Positions 1 through 6,652 of a DNA stretch of 12,215 bases are shown here, piece by piece; position 1 is the stretch's first letter, and each line of letters opens with the position of its first letter. The DNA is taken from assembly GCA_934463455.1 (NCBI GenBank), contig CAKSJU010000064.1:1-12215 (forward strand), written 5' to 3'. The DNA comes from an uncultured Clostridia bacterium (lineage in GTDB: Bacteria > Bacillota > Clostridia > UBA1381). Position numbers and translations under genes: made by a program. The notes beneath the pieces were generated by a model that saw only the letters and a list, made by a program, of their open reading frames with translations, was not told the DNA's origin and searched no databases.

Positions 1-22
1 ATTCTTTGATATTGGTGTGAAA

Positions 23-30
23 GAGGGTGA
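23..30 (+). promoter_or_regulatory. Ribosome binding site of yunB
   Basis: GAGGGTGA sits 4 bases before ATG 35. The GGTGA part matches the 3' half of the Shine-Dalgarno consensus at its normal distance, which favours ATG 35 over the GTG at 17. Confidence 0.6.
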
Positions 31-34
31 GCAT

Positions 35-679
35 ATGCGTTTTCGGATGTACAGACGGAGAATAAGACCAAACTGTAAATTTTATTTTGTTTTGCTTATT
101 GTTTTTACGGTGTTATCGGGACATTTGTTTTTTTCTCGAATTTATCCGAACTATACGGCGCGTGTTGACATTTATATGAATAATCTCGGAAATAAGGTAA
201 TAAATTCGGCTCTTTCGGAAATCATGCGGAACAAATCCGGAGATTATTTTGAGAATATACAAACAAATTCTGAGGGAAGAGTTATGTCTGTTGAAGCGGA
301 TACATATAAAATGAATCTTTTCAAGGCAGAATATACGGATTTGCTCTTGGAAAAGCTTGATAATGCCGGATACATAGAAATACCGCTCGGCAGCTTGTTA
401 AAGGAAGAAATGTTTTCAGGCTTCGGACCGAAAATGAAAATCAAGGTAGTTTCGAACGGAACGGTAAAAACTGATTTTTCGGAGGATTTTGTATCGTGCG
501 GAATAAATCAGGTAAAGCATAAAATTTACATTAAGGTGTCTGTTTCATTTTCCGCAATTTCCGCAACGATGAGAAGAAGCAGGACTGTTGAAACAGAAAT
601 TCCGATTGCAGATACAGTGATTCCGGGTACAGTACCGAATTACTACGGCGGCATTCAGGCAGCATTACCCTTAAAATAA
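35..679 (+). CDS. yunB: Sporulation protein YunB
   Basis: YunB-family protein, made in the mother cell under sigma-E in Bacillus subtilis; its molecular role is not well defined. The predicted 214-residue protein has a basic start (MRFRMYRRRIRPN), one membrane segment at about residues 15-33, and then an exported domain. Family hallmarks are the IPLGSLL block, the GPKMKIKVV block, the GINQVKHKIY block and a C-terminal segment with VETEIPIADTVIPGTVP. I chose ATG 35 because a GAGGGTGA ribosome binding site lies 4 bases upstream and the protein then begins with the expected basic patch before the membrane helix. A GTG at 17 is in frame, and the frame is open to the window edge, so a longer form cannot be excluded. 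The gene lies upstream of dnaG-rpoD in the same direction. Identification rests on remembered family motifs, and I am fairly sure of it. Confidence 0.88.
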   Translation: MRFRMYRRRIRPNCKFYFVLLIVFTVLSGHLFFSRIYPNYTARVDIYMNNLGNKVINSALSEIMRNKSGDYFENIQTNSEGRVMSVEADTYKMNLFKAEYTDLLLEKLDNAGYIEIPLGSLLKEEMFSGFGPKMKIKVVSNGTVKTDFSEDFVSCGINQVKHKIYIKVSVSFSAISATMRRSRTVETEIPIADTVIPGTVPNYYGGIQAALPLK

Positions 680-762
680 GTGAATTTTTGTATTAAATGT
701 ATACTAAATCAAAAAAAAGGAAAAAGTATTATGGTATATATTCCGAAAAAGGATGTAACATA

Positions 763-791
763 AAAGGATTTTTCAAATAAATGTCGAATTT
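763..791 (+). promoter_or_regulatory. Candidate sigma-H promoter driving dnaG-rpoD
   Basis: AAAGGATTT (763-771) and GTCGAATTT (783-791) are separated by 11 bases. Both boxes match the Bacillus sigma-H consensus (RNAGGAWWW, spacer 11-12, RNNGAATWW) at every defined position. Transcription would start near 797-800, giving a leader of about 35 bases before the dnaG start. The B. subtilis rpoD operon is known to carry a sigma-H promoter that raises its transcription at sporulation onset, so position and neighbours both fit. No comparably good sigma-A promoter was seen in the 680-833 gap. Confidence 0.7.
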
Positions 792-821
792 AGTAATATG
801 ATAAGATACGAAAAAAATAAC

Positions 822-827
822 GGAGGG
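822..827 (+). promoter_or_regulatory. Ribosome binding site fixing the dnaG start
   Basis: GGAGGG lies 6 bases before ATG 834. The upstream in-frame ATG at 798 has no ribosome binding site and would coincide with the predicted sigma-H transcription start, so 834 is preferred. Confidence 0.85.
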
Positions 828-833
828 AAAAAA

Positions 834-2627
834 ATGTATTCAAGTGATGTCATAAATGAAATACTTTCGGAAAATGACATTGTAGATTATGTTTCGCAAT
901 ATGTACGTCTGAAAAAAAGCGGCAGAGACTACAGCGGGCTGTGCCCGTTTCATAAAGAAAAATCCCCTTCGTTTCATGTGAGTGGAGAAAAACAGCTCTT
1001 TCATTGCTTCGGCTGCGGAGTGAGCGGAAATTTGATACAATTTGTAATGAAAAGCGAAGGTCTTGATTTTGTTGAAGCACTCAAGCTGCTTGCGGACAGA
1101 GCGGGAGTTGTATTGCCGGAGGAAAACGACAAAGCGGACTATGCGCTGCATGAAAAAAAGAAAAAAATATATGAAATGAATAAAGCGGCAGCAAGATTTT
1201 TTTACTCGGAGCTTAGCTCGGAGGAGGGAAAAACAGCTGTTGAATATTTCAAAAAAAGGCAGCTCGGAGCGAAAACAATACGACAGTACGGTCTGGGGTA
1301 TTCGCCGAATGATTACAATGCACTGCATTCTTATATGAATTCTCTCGGTTATTCGGATACCGAGCTTATCGAGGCGGGCTTGGTGAGTGAGAGAGAGGGG
1401 AGAGTTTATGACAGATTTCGCGGCAGAGTAATGTTCCCTATAATAGATTTAAGAGGAAATATTATCGGATTCGGAGGCAGAATACTGACCGACACAAAAG
1501 AAATTAACGGCTATAAGCCACCGAAATATTTAAATTCCGCGGAAACACCGGTATTTAATAAAGGACGGAATTTGTTTTCCCTCAATAATGCGAAAAAGGA
1601 TACCGGCGGAAAGCTTATTCTTGTTGAGGGTTATATGGATGTTATATCGGTATTTCAGGCAGGAATAATCAACGTTGTAGCAACACTGGGAACGGCACTC
1701 ACCGAAGACCAGGCAAAATTGATGATGAAGTATTCGAATGAAATTTTGATTTGTTACGACAGCGATGAAGCGGGAAGAAAAGCTACTATAAGAGCAATAG
1801 AAATAATTAACGGTGTCGGAGGAAAATCGGCGGTTGTTCGCCTGAAGGGTGCAAAAGACCCGGATGAATACATAAAAGCAAACGGTGCAGAAAGCTTTAA
1901 AAATGCAGTGGCGGCGGCTGTTCCGTCAACGGAATATCGTCTTGCTTCGGCAAAAGTATTGTATAATACAGACGTTCCCGAGGGCAAAATTCAGTTTATT
2001 TCCGATGCAGCGGAAATTCTCGGCAGTGTACGCGACAGTGTTGAAGTAGACGCGTATATAAGAAAGATTGCAGCCGAAACAGAAATCAGCACCGATGCTA
2101 TTTACAGCGAGTACAAGAAAAAAAAGAAAAATGCGGTACAGAGAGAAAAAAAGCAATTCAGCCAAGGCGATTTACATATTTCCGCAGTGCAAAAGTCCGG
2201 AAATATTGTTACCGTCGGCAATGACAATGCAATAGCGGCTGCCGAGAAAAAGCTTTTGAATTTGATTGCGCAAAATAAAAAATTCTGCAAAAAAACCATG
2301 GAAATATTGAGTGCGGATGCTTTTTCGAATGATGTATACAGAAAGCTTGCGGAGGCTATTTACAAAAACTGCACGCTCGGTATTGCGTCCGAGCCGGCGA
2401 TGCTGCTTAATATGTTTGACAATGACGATTTAAAAACAGCATCGGAAGTTTTTTATAATATGGAAGTATACGAAAATAATGAAAAAACACTTGACGATTT
2501 GATAATATCAATAAAAAAAGAAAAAATAAAAAAACAAATTCTTTCCGAAAAAGACCCGGAAAAATTAAAAAAATTATTATATGAGCAAAATGCGCTATCC
2601 AAGAGAAATTCCGAATTGAAAGGATGA
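834..2627 (+). CDS. dnaG: DNA primase DnaG
   Basis: DNA primase makes the RNA primers for leading- and lagging-strand synthesis and works with the replicative helicase. The protein is 597 residues, normal for the family. It opens with a CHC2 zinc-binding domain (C37, H40, C58, C61 in CPFH...CFGC). The RNA polymerase core follows, with the TOPRIM motifs EGYMDV (E265), DSDEAG (D309, D311) and KDPDEY (D342, D344). The acidic residues at 265, 309 and 311 carry the same numbers as the catalytic ones in E. coli DnaG. The last 150 or so residues form a lysine-rich, more variable helicase-interaction region. The gene is followed after 7 bases by rpoD, whose ribosome binding site lies inside the end of dnaG, so the two are very likely co-transcribed and translationally coupled. 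A sigma-H-type promoter precedes it. Identification is secure. Confidence 0.98.
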   Translation: MYSSDVINEILSENDIVDYVSQYVRLKKSGRDYSGLCPFHKEKSPSFHVSGEKQLFHCFGCGVSGNLIQFVMKSEGLDFVEALKLLADRAGVVLPEENDKADYALHEKKKKIYEMNKAAARFFYSELSSEEGKTAVEYFKKRQLGAKTIRQYGLGYSPNDYNALHSYMNSLGYSDTELIEAGLVSEREGRVYDRFRGRVMFPIIDLRGNIIGFGGRILTDTKEINGYKPPKYLNSAETPVFNKGRNLFSLNNAKKDTGGKLILVEGYMDVISVFQAGIINVVATLGTALTEDQAKLMMKYSNEILICYDSDEAGRKATIRAIEIINGVGGKSAVVRLKGAKDPDEYIKANGAESFKNAVAAAVPSTEYRLASAKVLYNTDVPEGKIQFISDAAEILGSVRDSVEVDAYIRKIAAETEISTDAIYSEYKKKKKNAVQREKKQFSQGDLHISAVQKSGNIVTVGNDNAIAAAEKKLLNLIAQNKKFCKKTMEILSADAFSNDVYRKLAEAIYKNCTLGIASEPAMLLNMFDNDDLKTASEVFYNMEVYENNEKTLDDLIISIKKEKIKKQILSEKDPEKLKKLLYEQNALSKRNSELKG

Positions 2628-2634
2628 AATTACA

Positions 2635-3714
2635 ATGGCAGATGTTGAAACAAAAAAAAATGTTATAAGAGAACTTATTGAGCGCGGAAAAAAGAAGGGC
2701 ATGCTTACCAATAAAGAAATTGCCATGTCATTTGAAGAGATGGAAATTACTCCGAAAGAGCTTGAAACCGTCTATGATATTTTTGAAAAAGAGGGTATCG
2801 AAATCATAGATGACCTTGACAAAGAGCTTGAAGAAATCGAGATCAGCAAGGAAGAGCTTGAAGATTTGTCTATTCCTGAGGGAATAAGCATTGATGACCA
2901 TGTAAAGATGTATCTTAAAGAAATCGGTAAGGTTGATTTGCTTGACACAGCGCAGGAAATGGAACTTGCCGAAAAAATGGCACACGGCGACGAACAGGCA
3001 AAAAAGAAGCTTGCCGAGGCAAATTTGAGATTGGTTGTCAGTATAGCAAAAAGGTATGTGGGCAGAGGTATGCTGTTTCTGGATTTAATTCAGGAGGGTA
3101 ATCTCGGTCTTATTAAGGCTGTCGATAAATTTGACTATACAAAAGGATATAAATTCAGTACGTATGCAACCTGGTGGATAAGACAAGCCATAACAAGGGC
3201 TATTGCCGACCAAGCAAGAACAATAAGAATTCCGGTTCATATGGTGGAAACAATAAACAAGCTTGTGCGCGTTTCCAGACAGCTTGTTCAGGAGCTCGGC
3301 AGAGAGCCGACTCCGGAGGAATTGGCAAAAGAGCTTAACATGTCGATTGATAAAGTGAGAGAAATATCAAAAATTTCACAGGAGCCGGTATCTTTGGAAA
3401 CTCCGATAGGCGAAGAAGAGGACAGCCATTTGGGCGATTTTATCCCGGATGATGACGCACCTGCACCATCGGAAGCGGCAAGCTTTGTTCTTTTGAAGGA
3501 ACAGCTTGTGGATGTTTTAAAAACACTGACGCCGAGAGAAGAAAAAGTATTGCGTTTAAGATTCGGACTTGACGACGGCAGACAGCGTACATTGGAAGAA
3601 GTCGGAAAAGAGTTTAATGTAACCAGAGAGAGAATAAGACAAATTGAAGCAAAAGCACTCAGAAAGTTAAGACATCCAAGCAGAAGCAAAAAATTAAAGG
3701 ACTATTTGGATTGA
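2635..3714 (+). CDS. rpoD: Primary sigma factor RpoD (SigA)
   Basis: Housekeeping sigma-70 factor that directs RNA polymerase to vegetative promoters. The 359-residue length is close to B. subtilis SigA (371). Region 1.1 occupies about residues 1-80. Region 1.2 starts near DDHVKMYLKEIG (88-99). Region 2 holds the conserved core from NLRLVVSIAKRY (130-141) through FLDLIQEGNLGLIKAVDKF, and the melting and -10 recognition helix with YATWWIRQAI (177-186). Region 3 is about 205-265. Region 4 includes LTPREEKVLRLRFGL (298-312) and the -35-binding helix-turn-helix with VTRERIRQIEAKALRKLR (329-346). ATG 2635 is supported by AAAGGA at 2619-2624, inside the dnaG end. The presence of region 1.1 and a full region 2.4 distinguishes it from alternative sigma factors. 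No G+C-containing terminator follows it. Confidence 0.98.
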   Translation: MADVETKKNVIRELIERGKKKGMLTNKEIAMSFEEMEITPKELETVYDIFEKEGIEIIDDLDKELEEIEISKEELEDLSIPEGISIDDHVKMYLKEIGKVDLLDTAQEMELAEKMAHGDEQAKKKLAEANLRLVVSIAKRYVGRGMLFLDLIQEGNLGLIKAVDKFDYTKGYKFSTYATWWIRQAITRAIADQARTIRIPVHMVETINKLVRVSRQLVQELGREPTPEELAKELNMSIDKVREISKISQEPVSLETPIGEEEDSHLGDFIPDDDAPAPSEAASFVLLKEQLVDVLKTLTPREEKVLRLRFGLDDGRQRTLEEVGKEFNVTRERIRQIEAKALRKLRHPSRSKKLKDYLD

Positions 3715-3766
3715 TTTGCCAATAAATTTGTAAAAAAAACAGTAAAATTATAAAAAAATGAATTTT

Positions 3767-3787
3767 TTTGTAAAAAAACTGTACAAA
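3767..3787 (+). promoter_or_regulatory. Inverted repeat overlapping the regulator-gene promoter (possible operator)
   Basis: TTTGTA (3767-3772) and TACAAA (3782-3787) form a 6-9-6 inverted repeat that covers the proposed -35 hexamer. TTTGTA occurs again at 3727-3732 (both 3727 and 3767 continue as TTTGTAAAAAAA, 40 bases apart) and at 3851-3856. A repressor or autoregulator could bind here, but A+T-rich DNA produces such words easily, so this is only a candidate. Confidence 0.3.
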
Positions 3788-3808
3788 TGCGTAAAAATAT
3801 GCTATAAT
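3780..3808 (+). promoter_or_regulatory. Sigma-A promoter with extended -10, upstream of the CdaR-type regulator
   Basis: TGTACA (3780-3785, four of six consensus bases) and a perfect TATAAT (3803-3808) are 17 bases apart. TG lies one base before the -10 hexamer, giving an extended -10. The start would be near 3815, leaving a leader of about 75 bases. A second TATAAT at 3846-3851 lacks a matching -35. Confidence 0.7.
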
Positions 3809-3890
3809 AATTCTGTAGAGTTATATTTACTTGTATATTATTGCATATAATTTGTATATTTATAAAAATACATAAGGGAGGCATTTTGAG

Positions 3891-4976
3891 ATGATAAGCA
3901 AGGCTTTTCAGAACATTGTTACACAAATGGCGGAGGTTTTTCCGAAAAGATTCGGAATAGCTGATGCGCAAGGGTTGGTATTGGCAGCAAACGGTCCGGA
4001 GCTGCCGGATGAAATTGTTGAAGAATTGGTTTATGCTGTCGGAAACAATGATAAATTATTTTTTAAAAACGGATATACGGTGAGACTTATTGCGGGAAAG
4101 CCTTATACTGAATATATTGTATATGTTGAAGGAACGGATGAGATTTCCAAATATTGCTGCAATGCTATTACCGTTGCGGCAAATAACGTAAGATATTATT
4201 ACGATGAAAAATATGATAAAACCATATTTATGCAGAATATAATATTTGATAATATGCTGGCATTTGACCTTCATCAAAAGGCTCATGAGCTTCATGTGGA
4301 TATAGATACTCCGAGAGCTGTATTTTATATAAAAGCACTCAAAAAGGGTGAGACGGGTATATATGAGATTATAAGAAATATATTCCCGGATAAGGATAAG
4401 GATTTTATTGTTAATATCGACAGTGAAAATATAGTGTTGATAAAAGAATTGAAAGAAACCGTGGATTCTGTTGAGCTTGACAGCATGGCAAAATCTATTC
4501 TTGATACAATTCATTCGGAAACAATGCTTTCGGTTGTTATAGGTGTCAGCACGGTGGCTGAAAATCTTGACCAACTTAATAATGCTTACAAAGAAACACA
4601 GATTGCAATTGAAGTCGGAAAAGTATTTGAAGAAGAAAAATACATTTTGAATTATGAAAATCTCGGAATAGGCAGATTGATTTACCAGCTGCCGATTAAG
4701 CTTTGCGAATTGTTTTTGCAGGAAGTATTCAAAAAAGGCGATATAACGCTTTTGGACAGTGAAACAATTCTCACAATAAATAAGTTTTTTGAAAATGACC
4801 TTAACGTTTCGGAAACTTCGCGGCAATTGTTTGTACACAGAAATACGCTTGTATACCGTCTTGAGAAAATATACAAGCTTACAGGTCTTGATTTGAGAAA
4901 ATTTGACCAGGCAATTGTATTTAAAGTAGCAATGATGGTGCATAAATATCTTGTTTCAAATTCAATGAAAATATGA
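3891..4976 (+). CDS. CdaR/PucR-type transcriptional regulator
   Basis: Probable DNA-binding regulator of 361 residues. The N-terminal part (about 3-130) resembles the sugar-diacid recognition domain of CdaR, starting FQNIVTQMAEVF and continuing with GIADAQGLVLAANG. The middle (about 137-260) looks like the GGDEF-like domain of CdaR/PucR proteins and shows no GGDEF catalytic motif. The C-terminal PucR helix-turn-helix is clear at about 298-354 (FFENDLNVSETS, then VHRNTLVYRLEKI). ATG 3891 is preceded by AAGGGAGG at 3874-3881. Family members often sense small carboxylic acids such as glycerate or glucarate, but no catabolic genes lie nearby; it sits between rpoD and ftsE. Its real ligand and targets are unknown. 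The family call is good; any link to sugar diacids is not supported by context. Confidence 0.85.
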   Translation: MISKAFQNIVTQMAEVFPKRFGIADAQGLVLAANGPELPDEIVEELVYAVGNNDKLFFKNGYTVRLIAGKPYTEYIVYVEGTDEISKYCCNAITVAANNVRYYYDEKYDKTIFMQNIIFDNMLAFDLHQKAHELHVDIDTPRAVFYIKALKKGETGIYEIIRNIFPDKDKDFIVNIDSENIVLIKELKETVDSVELDSMAKSILDTIHSETMLSVVIGVSTVAENLDQLNNAYKETQIAIEVGKVFEEEKYILNYENLGIGRLIYQLPIKLCELFLQEVFKKGDITLLDSETILTINKFFENDLNVSETSRQLFVHRNTLVYRLEKIYKLTGLDLRKFDQAIVFKVAMMVHKYLVSNSMKI

Positions 4977-4997
4977 CATTGCAAAAAATGTAATATG

Positions 4998-5044
4998 GGG
5001 AGTGCTGCATTTTAATGCTTTTAAGCTGCGGCATTCCCTTCTTC
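4998..5044 (+). terminator. Hairpin between regulator gene and ftsE, terminator or attenuator
   Basis: GGGAGTGCTGCA (4998-5009) can pair with TGCGGCATTCCC (5027-5038), a 12-bp stem including two G-T pairs around a 17-base loop. The tract after the stem is only TTCTTC, so termination would be weak. It lies 21 bases after the regulator stop and 31 bases before the ftsE start. I found no convincing sigma-A promoter between the hairpin and ftsE, so read-through from the regulator gene may feed ftsE. Confidence 0.5.
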
Positions 5045-5069
5045 AGATAACAAATGCGAGGGTAGAAAT

Positions 5070-5759
5070 ATGATAGAATTTGTAAATGTTACAAAAGAAT
5101 ACGAAAACGGGACTGTCGCGTTAAAGGATGTAAATTTAAGGATAGAAAACGGAGAATTTGTATTTTTGGTCGGCTCAAGCGGAGCGGGAAAAACAACCGT
5201 AACGAAACTTTTGATGCGTGAGCAGAATGTAACGGAGGGAGAAATTTATCTTAATGATATAGATATTACACAGCTTTCTCATCGGCGTATTCCTTTTTTA
5301 AGACGTCAAATGGGGGTTGTATTCCAGGATTTCAGACTGCTTGAGGATCGGACTGTGTATGAAAATGTTGAGTTTGCCATGCAGATAGTAGGAGCATCGA
5401 GACGTGAAATAAGAAGACGTGTTCCTGTTGTTTTAAATGAAGTGGGACTTAATTATAAAGCAAAAATGTTTCCGCGTCAGCTTTCCGGAGGCGAACAGCA
5501 GAGAGTAGCTCTTGCACGTGCTTTGGTAAACAGACCTATGATATTGATTGCGGACGAGCCTACAGGTAATTTAAACCCGAAAACAGCTATGGAAATAATG
5601 GAAATATTTGAAAATATAAATGCTTCCGGCACGACGGTTATCATGGCAACTCATGCAAAAGATATTGTTGATGCTATGAAAAAAAGAGTAATAGAAATCC
5701 AGGACGGTAAGGTAGTGCGGGACGAAGTGGGAGGAGTGTATCATAATGAGACTGTCTAA
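5070..5759 (+). CDS. ftsE: Cell-division ABC transporter ATP-binding protein FtsE
   Basis: Cytoplasmic ATPase that pairs with FtsX to control peptidoglycan hydrolases during division or elongation; not a true transporter. The protein has 229 residues, typical for FtsE. All ABC motifs are present: Walker A GSSGAGKT (35-42, K41), Q-loop Q86 in VVFQDFRLL, signature LSGGEQQR (138-145), Walker B ILIADEPTG (158-166, catalytic E163), and the H-loop H195 in MATHAKD. The FQDFRLL segment is characteristic of FtsE rather than of lipoprotein-release LolD proteins, and ftsX follows directly. The gene overlaps ftsX by 14 bases. GAGGGTAG lies just before ATG 5070. Identification is secure from motifs and context together. 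Confidence 0.96.
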   Translation: MIEFVNVTKEYENGTVALKDVNLRIENGEFVFLVGSSGAGKTTVTKLLMREQNVTEGEIYLNDIDITQLSHRRIPFLRRQMGVVFQDFRLLEDRTVYENVEFAMQIVGASRREIRRRVPVVLNEVGLNYKAKMFPRQLSGGEQQRVALARALVNRPMILIADEPTGNLNPKTAMEIMEIFENINASGTTVIMATHAKDIVDAMKKRVIEIQDGKVVRDEVGGVYHNETV

Positions 5760-6642
5760 GGTAGGTTATTCACTCGCCCAGGCAAAGAAAAATGTTATCA
5801 GAAACGGATTAATGACGATTGCCTCGCTGTTTACGATAACAAGTTGTTTGGTAATACTCGGACTTTTTACTGTTATTACTTTAAATGTAAATTACATAAG
5901 CGACCAAGTAAAAGACCAATGCGAAATACAGCTTTTTATGAAGGATGACGCAACCGAAGAGAGAACTGAAGCAATAAAAGCTGAAATTGATAATACCCCA
6001 AATGTAAAAGAAAGCGTTCTTTTTACTAAGGAAGATATGCTTAAGTTTGCAAAGGAGGACATGTTTGAGGGCAAGGAGGACTTGCTTACAGGTTTTGAAG
6101 GTGATGATAATCCTTTCAGCAATTCGTATAAAATCACATTAAATGACATTGAAAAAACAACCGAAACGGTTGACAGCCTAAAGGCTTTGGATGGAGTTGA
6201 TCATGTCGAAAACAAGCAGGATGTTGTAAATACCGTTGTTTCGGTATCTAATATTGTTAAAAAATTAAGTCTGTTTGTTATGGCACTGCTTTTGATAATA
6301 GCGATTGTTATAATTGCAAATACGGTTAAGCTTACGGTATTCAACAGACGTAAGGAAATAAACATAATGAAATACATAGGAGCAACCGACAGATTTATAA
6401 GAATACCTTTTATCCTTGAGGGAATGATGATAGGCTTTATAGGTGCGGTTATTGCGTTCGGGCTTATGTCTTGGGGATATATAACAATGCTTAATTATGT
6501 GAAAGCATATCAGTTCAATATGTTTGAATTAATTCAATATATGACAGTGGCTCCGATAATTGCAGCACTTTTTGTGGTTGTCGGGTGTCTTATCGGAATA
6601 GCGGGAAGCGTATTTTCTATGAGAAAATATTTGAAAGCATGA
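5746..6642 (+). CDS. ftsX: Cell-division membrane protein FtsX
   Basis: Membrane partner of FtsE that passes the ATPase signal across the membrane to a peptidoglycan hydrolase. The 298 residues show the FtsX layout: a cytoplasmic N-terminus, first membrane helix at about 24-47, a large extracellular domain (about 50-168), and helices at about 174-194, 222-245 and 268-292. The conserved cytoplasmic motif after the second helix is visible (FNRRKEINIMKYIGAT, 199-214). The extracellular domain is the known docking site for coiled-coil hydrolase activators or hydrolases. A strong GGAGGAG precedes ATG 5746, inside the ftsE end, so translation is coupled. The coiled-coil peptidase encoded next is the likely partner. 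Confidence 0.96.
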   Translation: MRLSKVGYSLAQAKKNVIRNGLMTIASLFTITSCLVILGLFTVITLNVNYISDQVKDQCEIQLFMKDDATEERTEAIKAEIDNTPNVKESVLFTKEDMLKFAKEDMFEGKEDLLTGFEGDDNPFSNSYKITLNDIEKTTETVDSLKALDGVDHVENKQDVVNTVVSVSNIVKKLSLFVMALLLIIAIVIIANTVKLTVFNRRKEINIMKYIGATDRFIRIPFILEGMMIGFIGAVIAFGLMSWGYITMLNYVKAYQFNMFELIQYMTVAPIIAALFVVVGCLIGIAGSVFSMRKYLKA

Positions 6643-6646
6643 GGTG
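6641..6646 (+). promoter_or_regulatory. Ribosome binding site of the M23 peptidase gene, overlapping the ftsX stop
   Basis: GAGGTG begins inside the TGA stop of ftsX and lies 6 bases before GTG 6653. An in-frame GTG at 6644 is part of this same sequence, so it is more likely the binding site than the start. Confidence 0.7.
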
Positions 6647-6652
6647 CACACA

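Noticed and set aside
798..833. Upstream ATG adding 12 residues to DnaG
   Set aside because: It has no ribosome binding site, coincides with the predicted sigma-H transcription start, and the conserved N-terminus begins at ATG 834.
840..1328. A 162-codon - strand open frame opposite dnaG
   Set aside because: It lies antisense to the conserved zinc-binding and core regions of primase, and its composition is that of a reverse-strand shadow.
3715..3780. A/T-only inverted repeats after rpoD as a terminator
   Set aside because: The possible stems (runs of A against runs of T, ACAGT with ACTGT) contain almost no G-C pairs and would be too weak for intrinsic termination.
3846..3851. Second TATAAT before the regulator gene
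   Set aside because: No -35-like hexamer lies 16-18 bases upstream; the TATAAT at 3803-3808 is better supported.
4056..4943. A long open frame on the - strand (295 codons) opposite the regulator gene
   Set aside because: It is antisense to a gene with clear domains, has no family motifs, is rich in Phe/Ile/Tyr as expected for the reverse of A+T-rich coding DNA, and has no good ribosome binding site.
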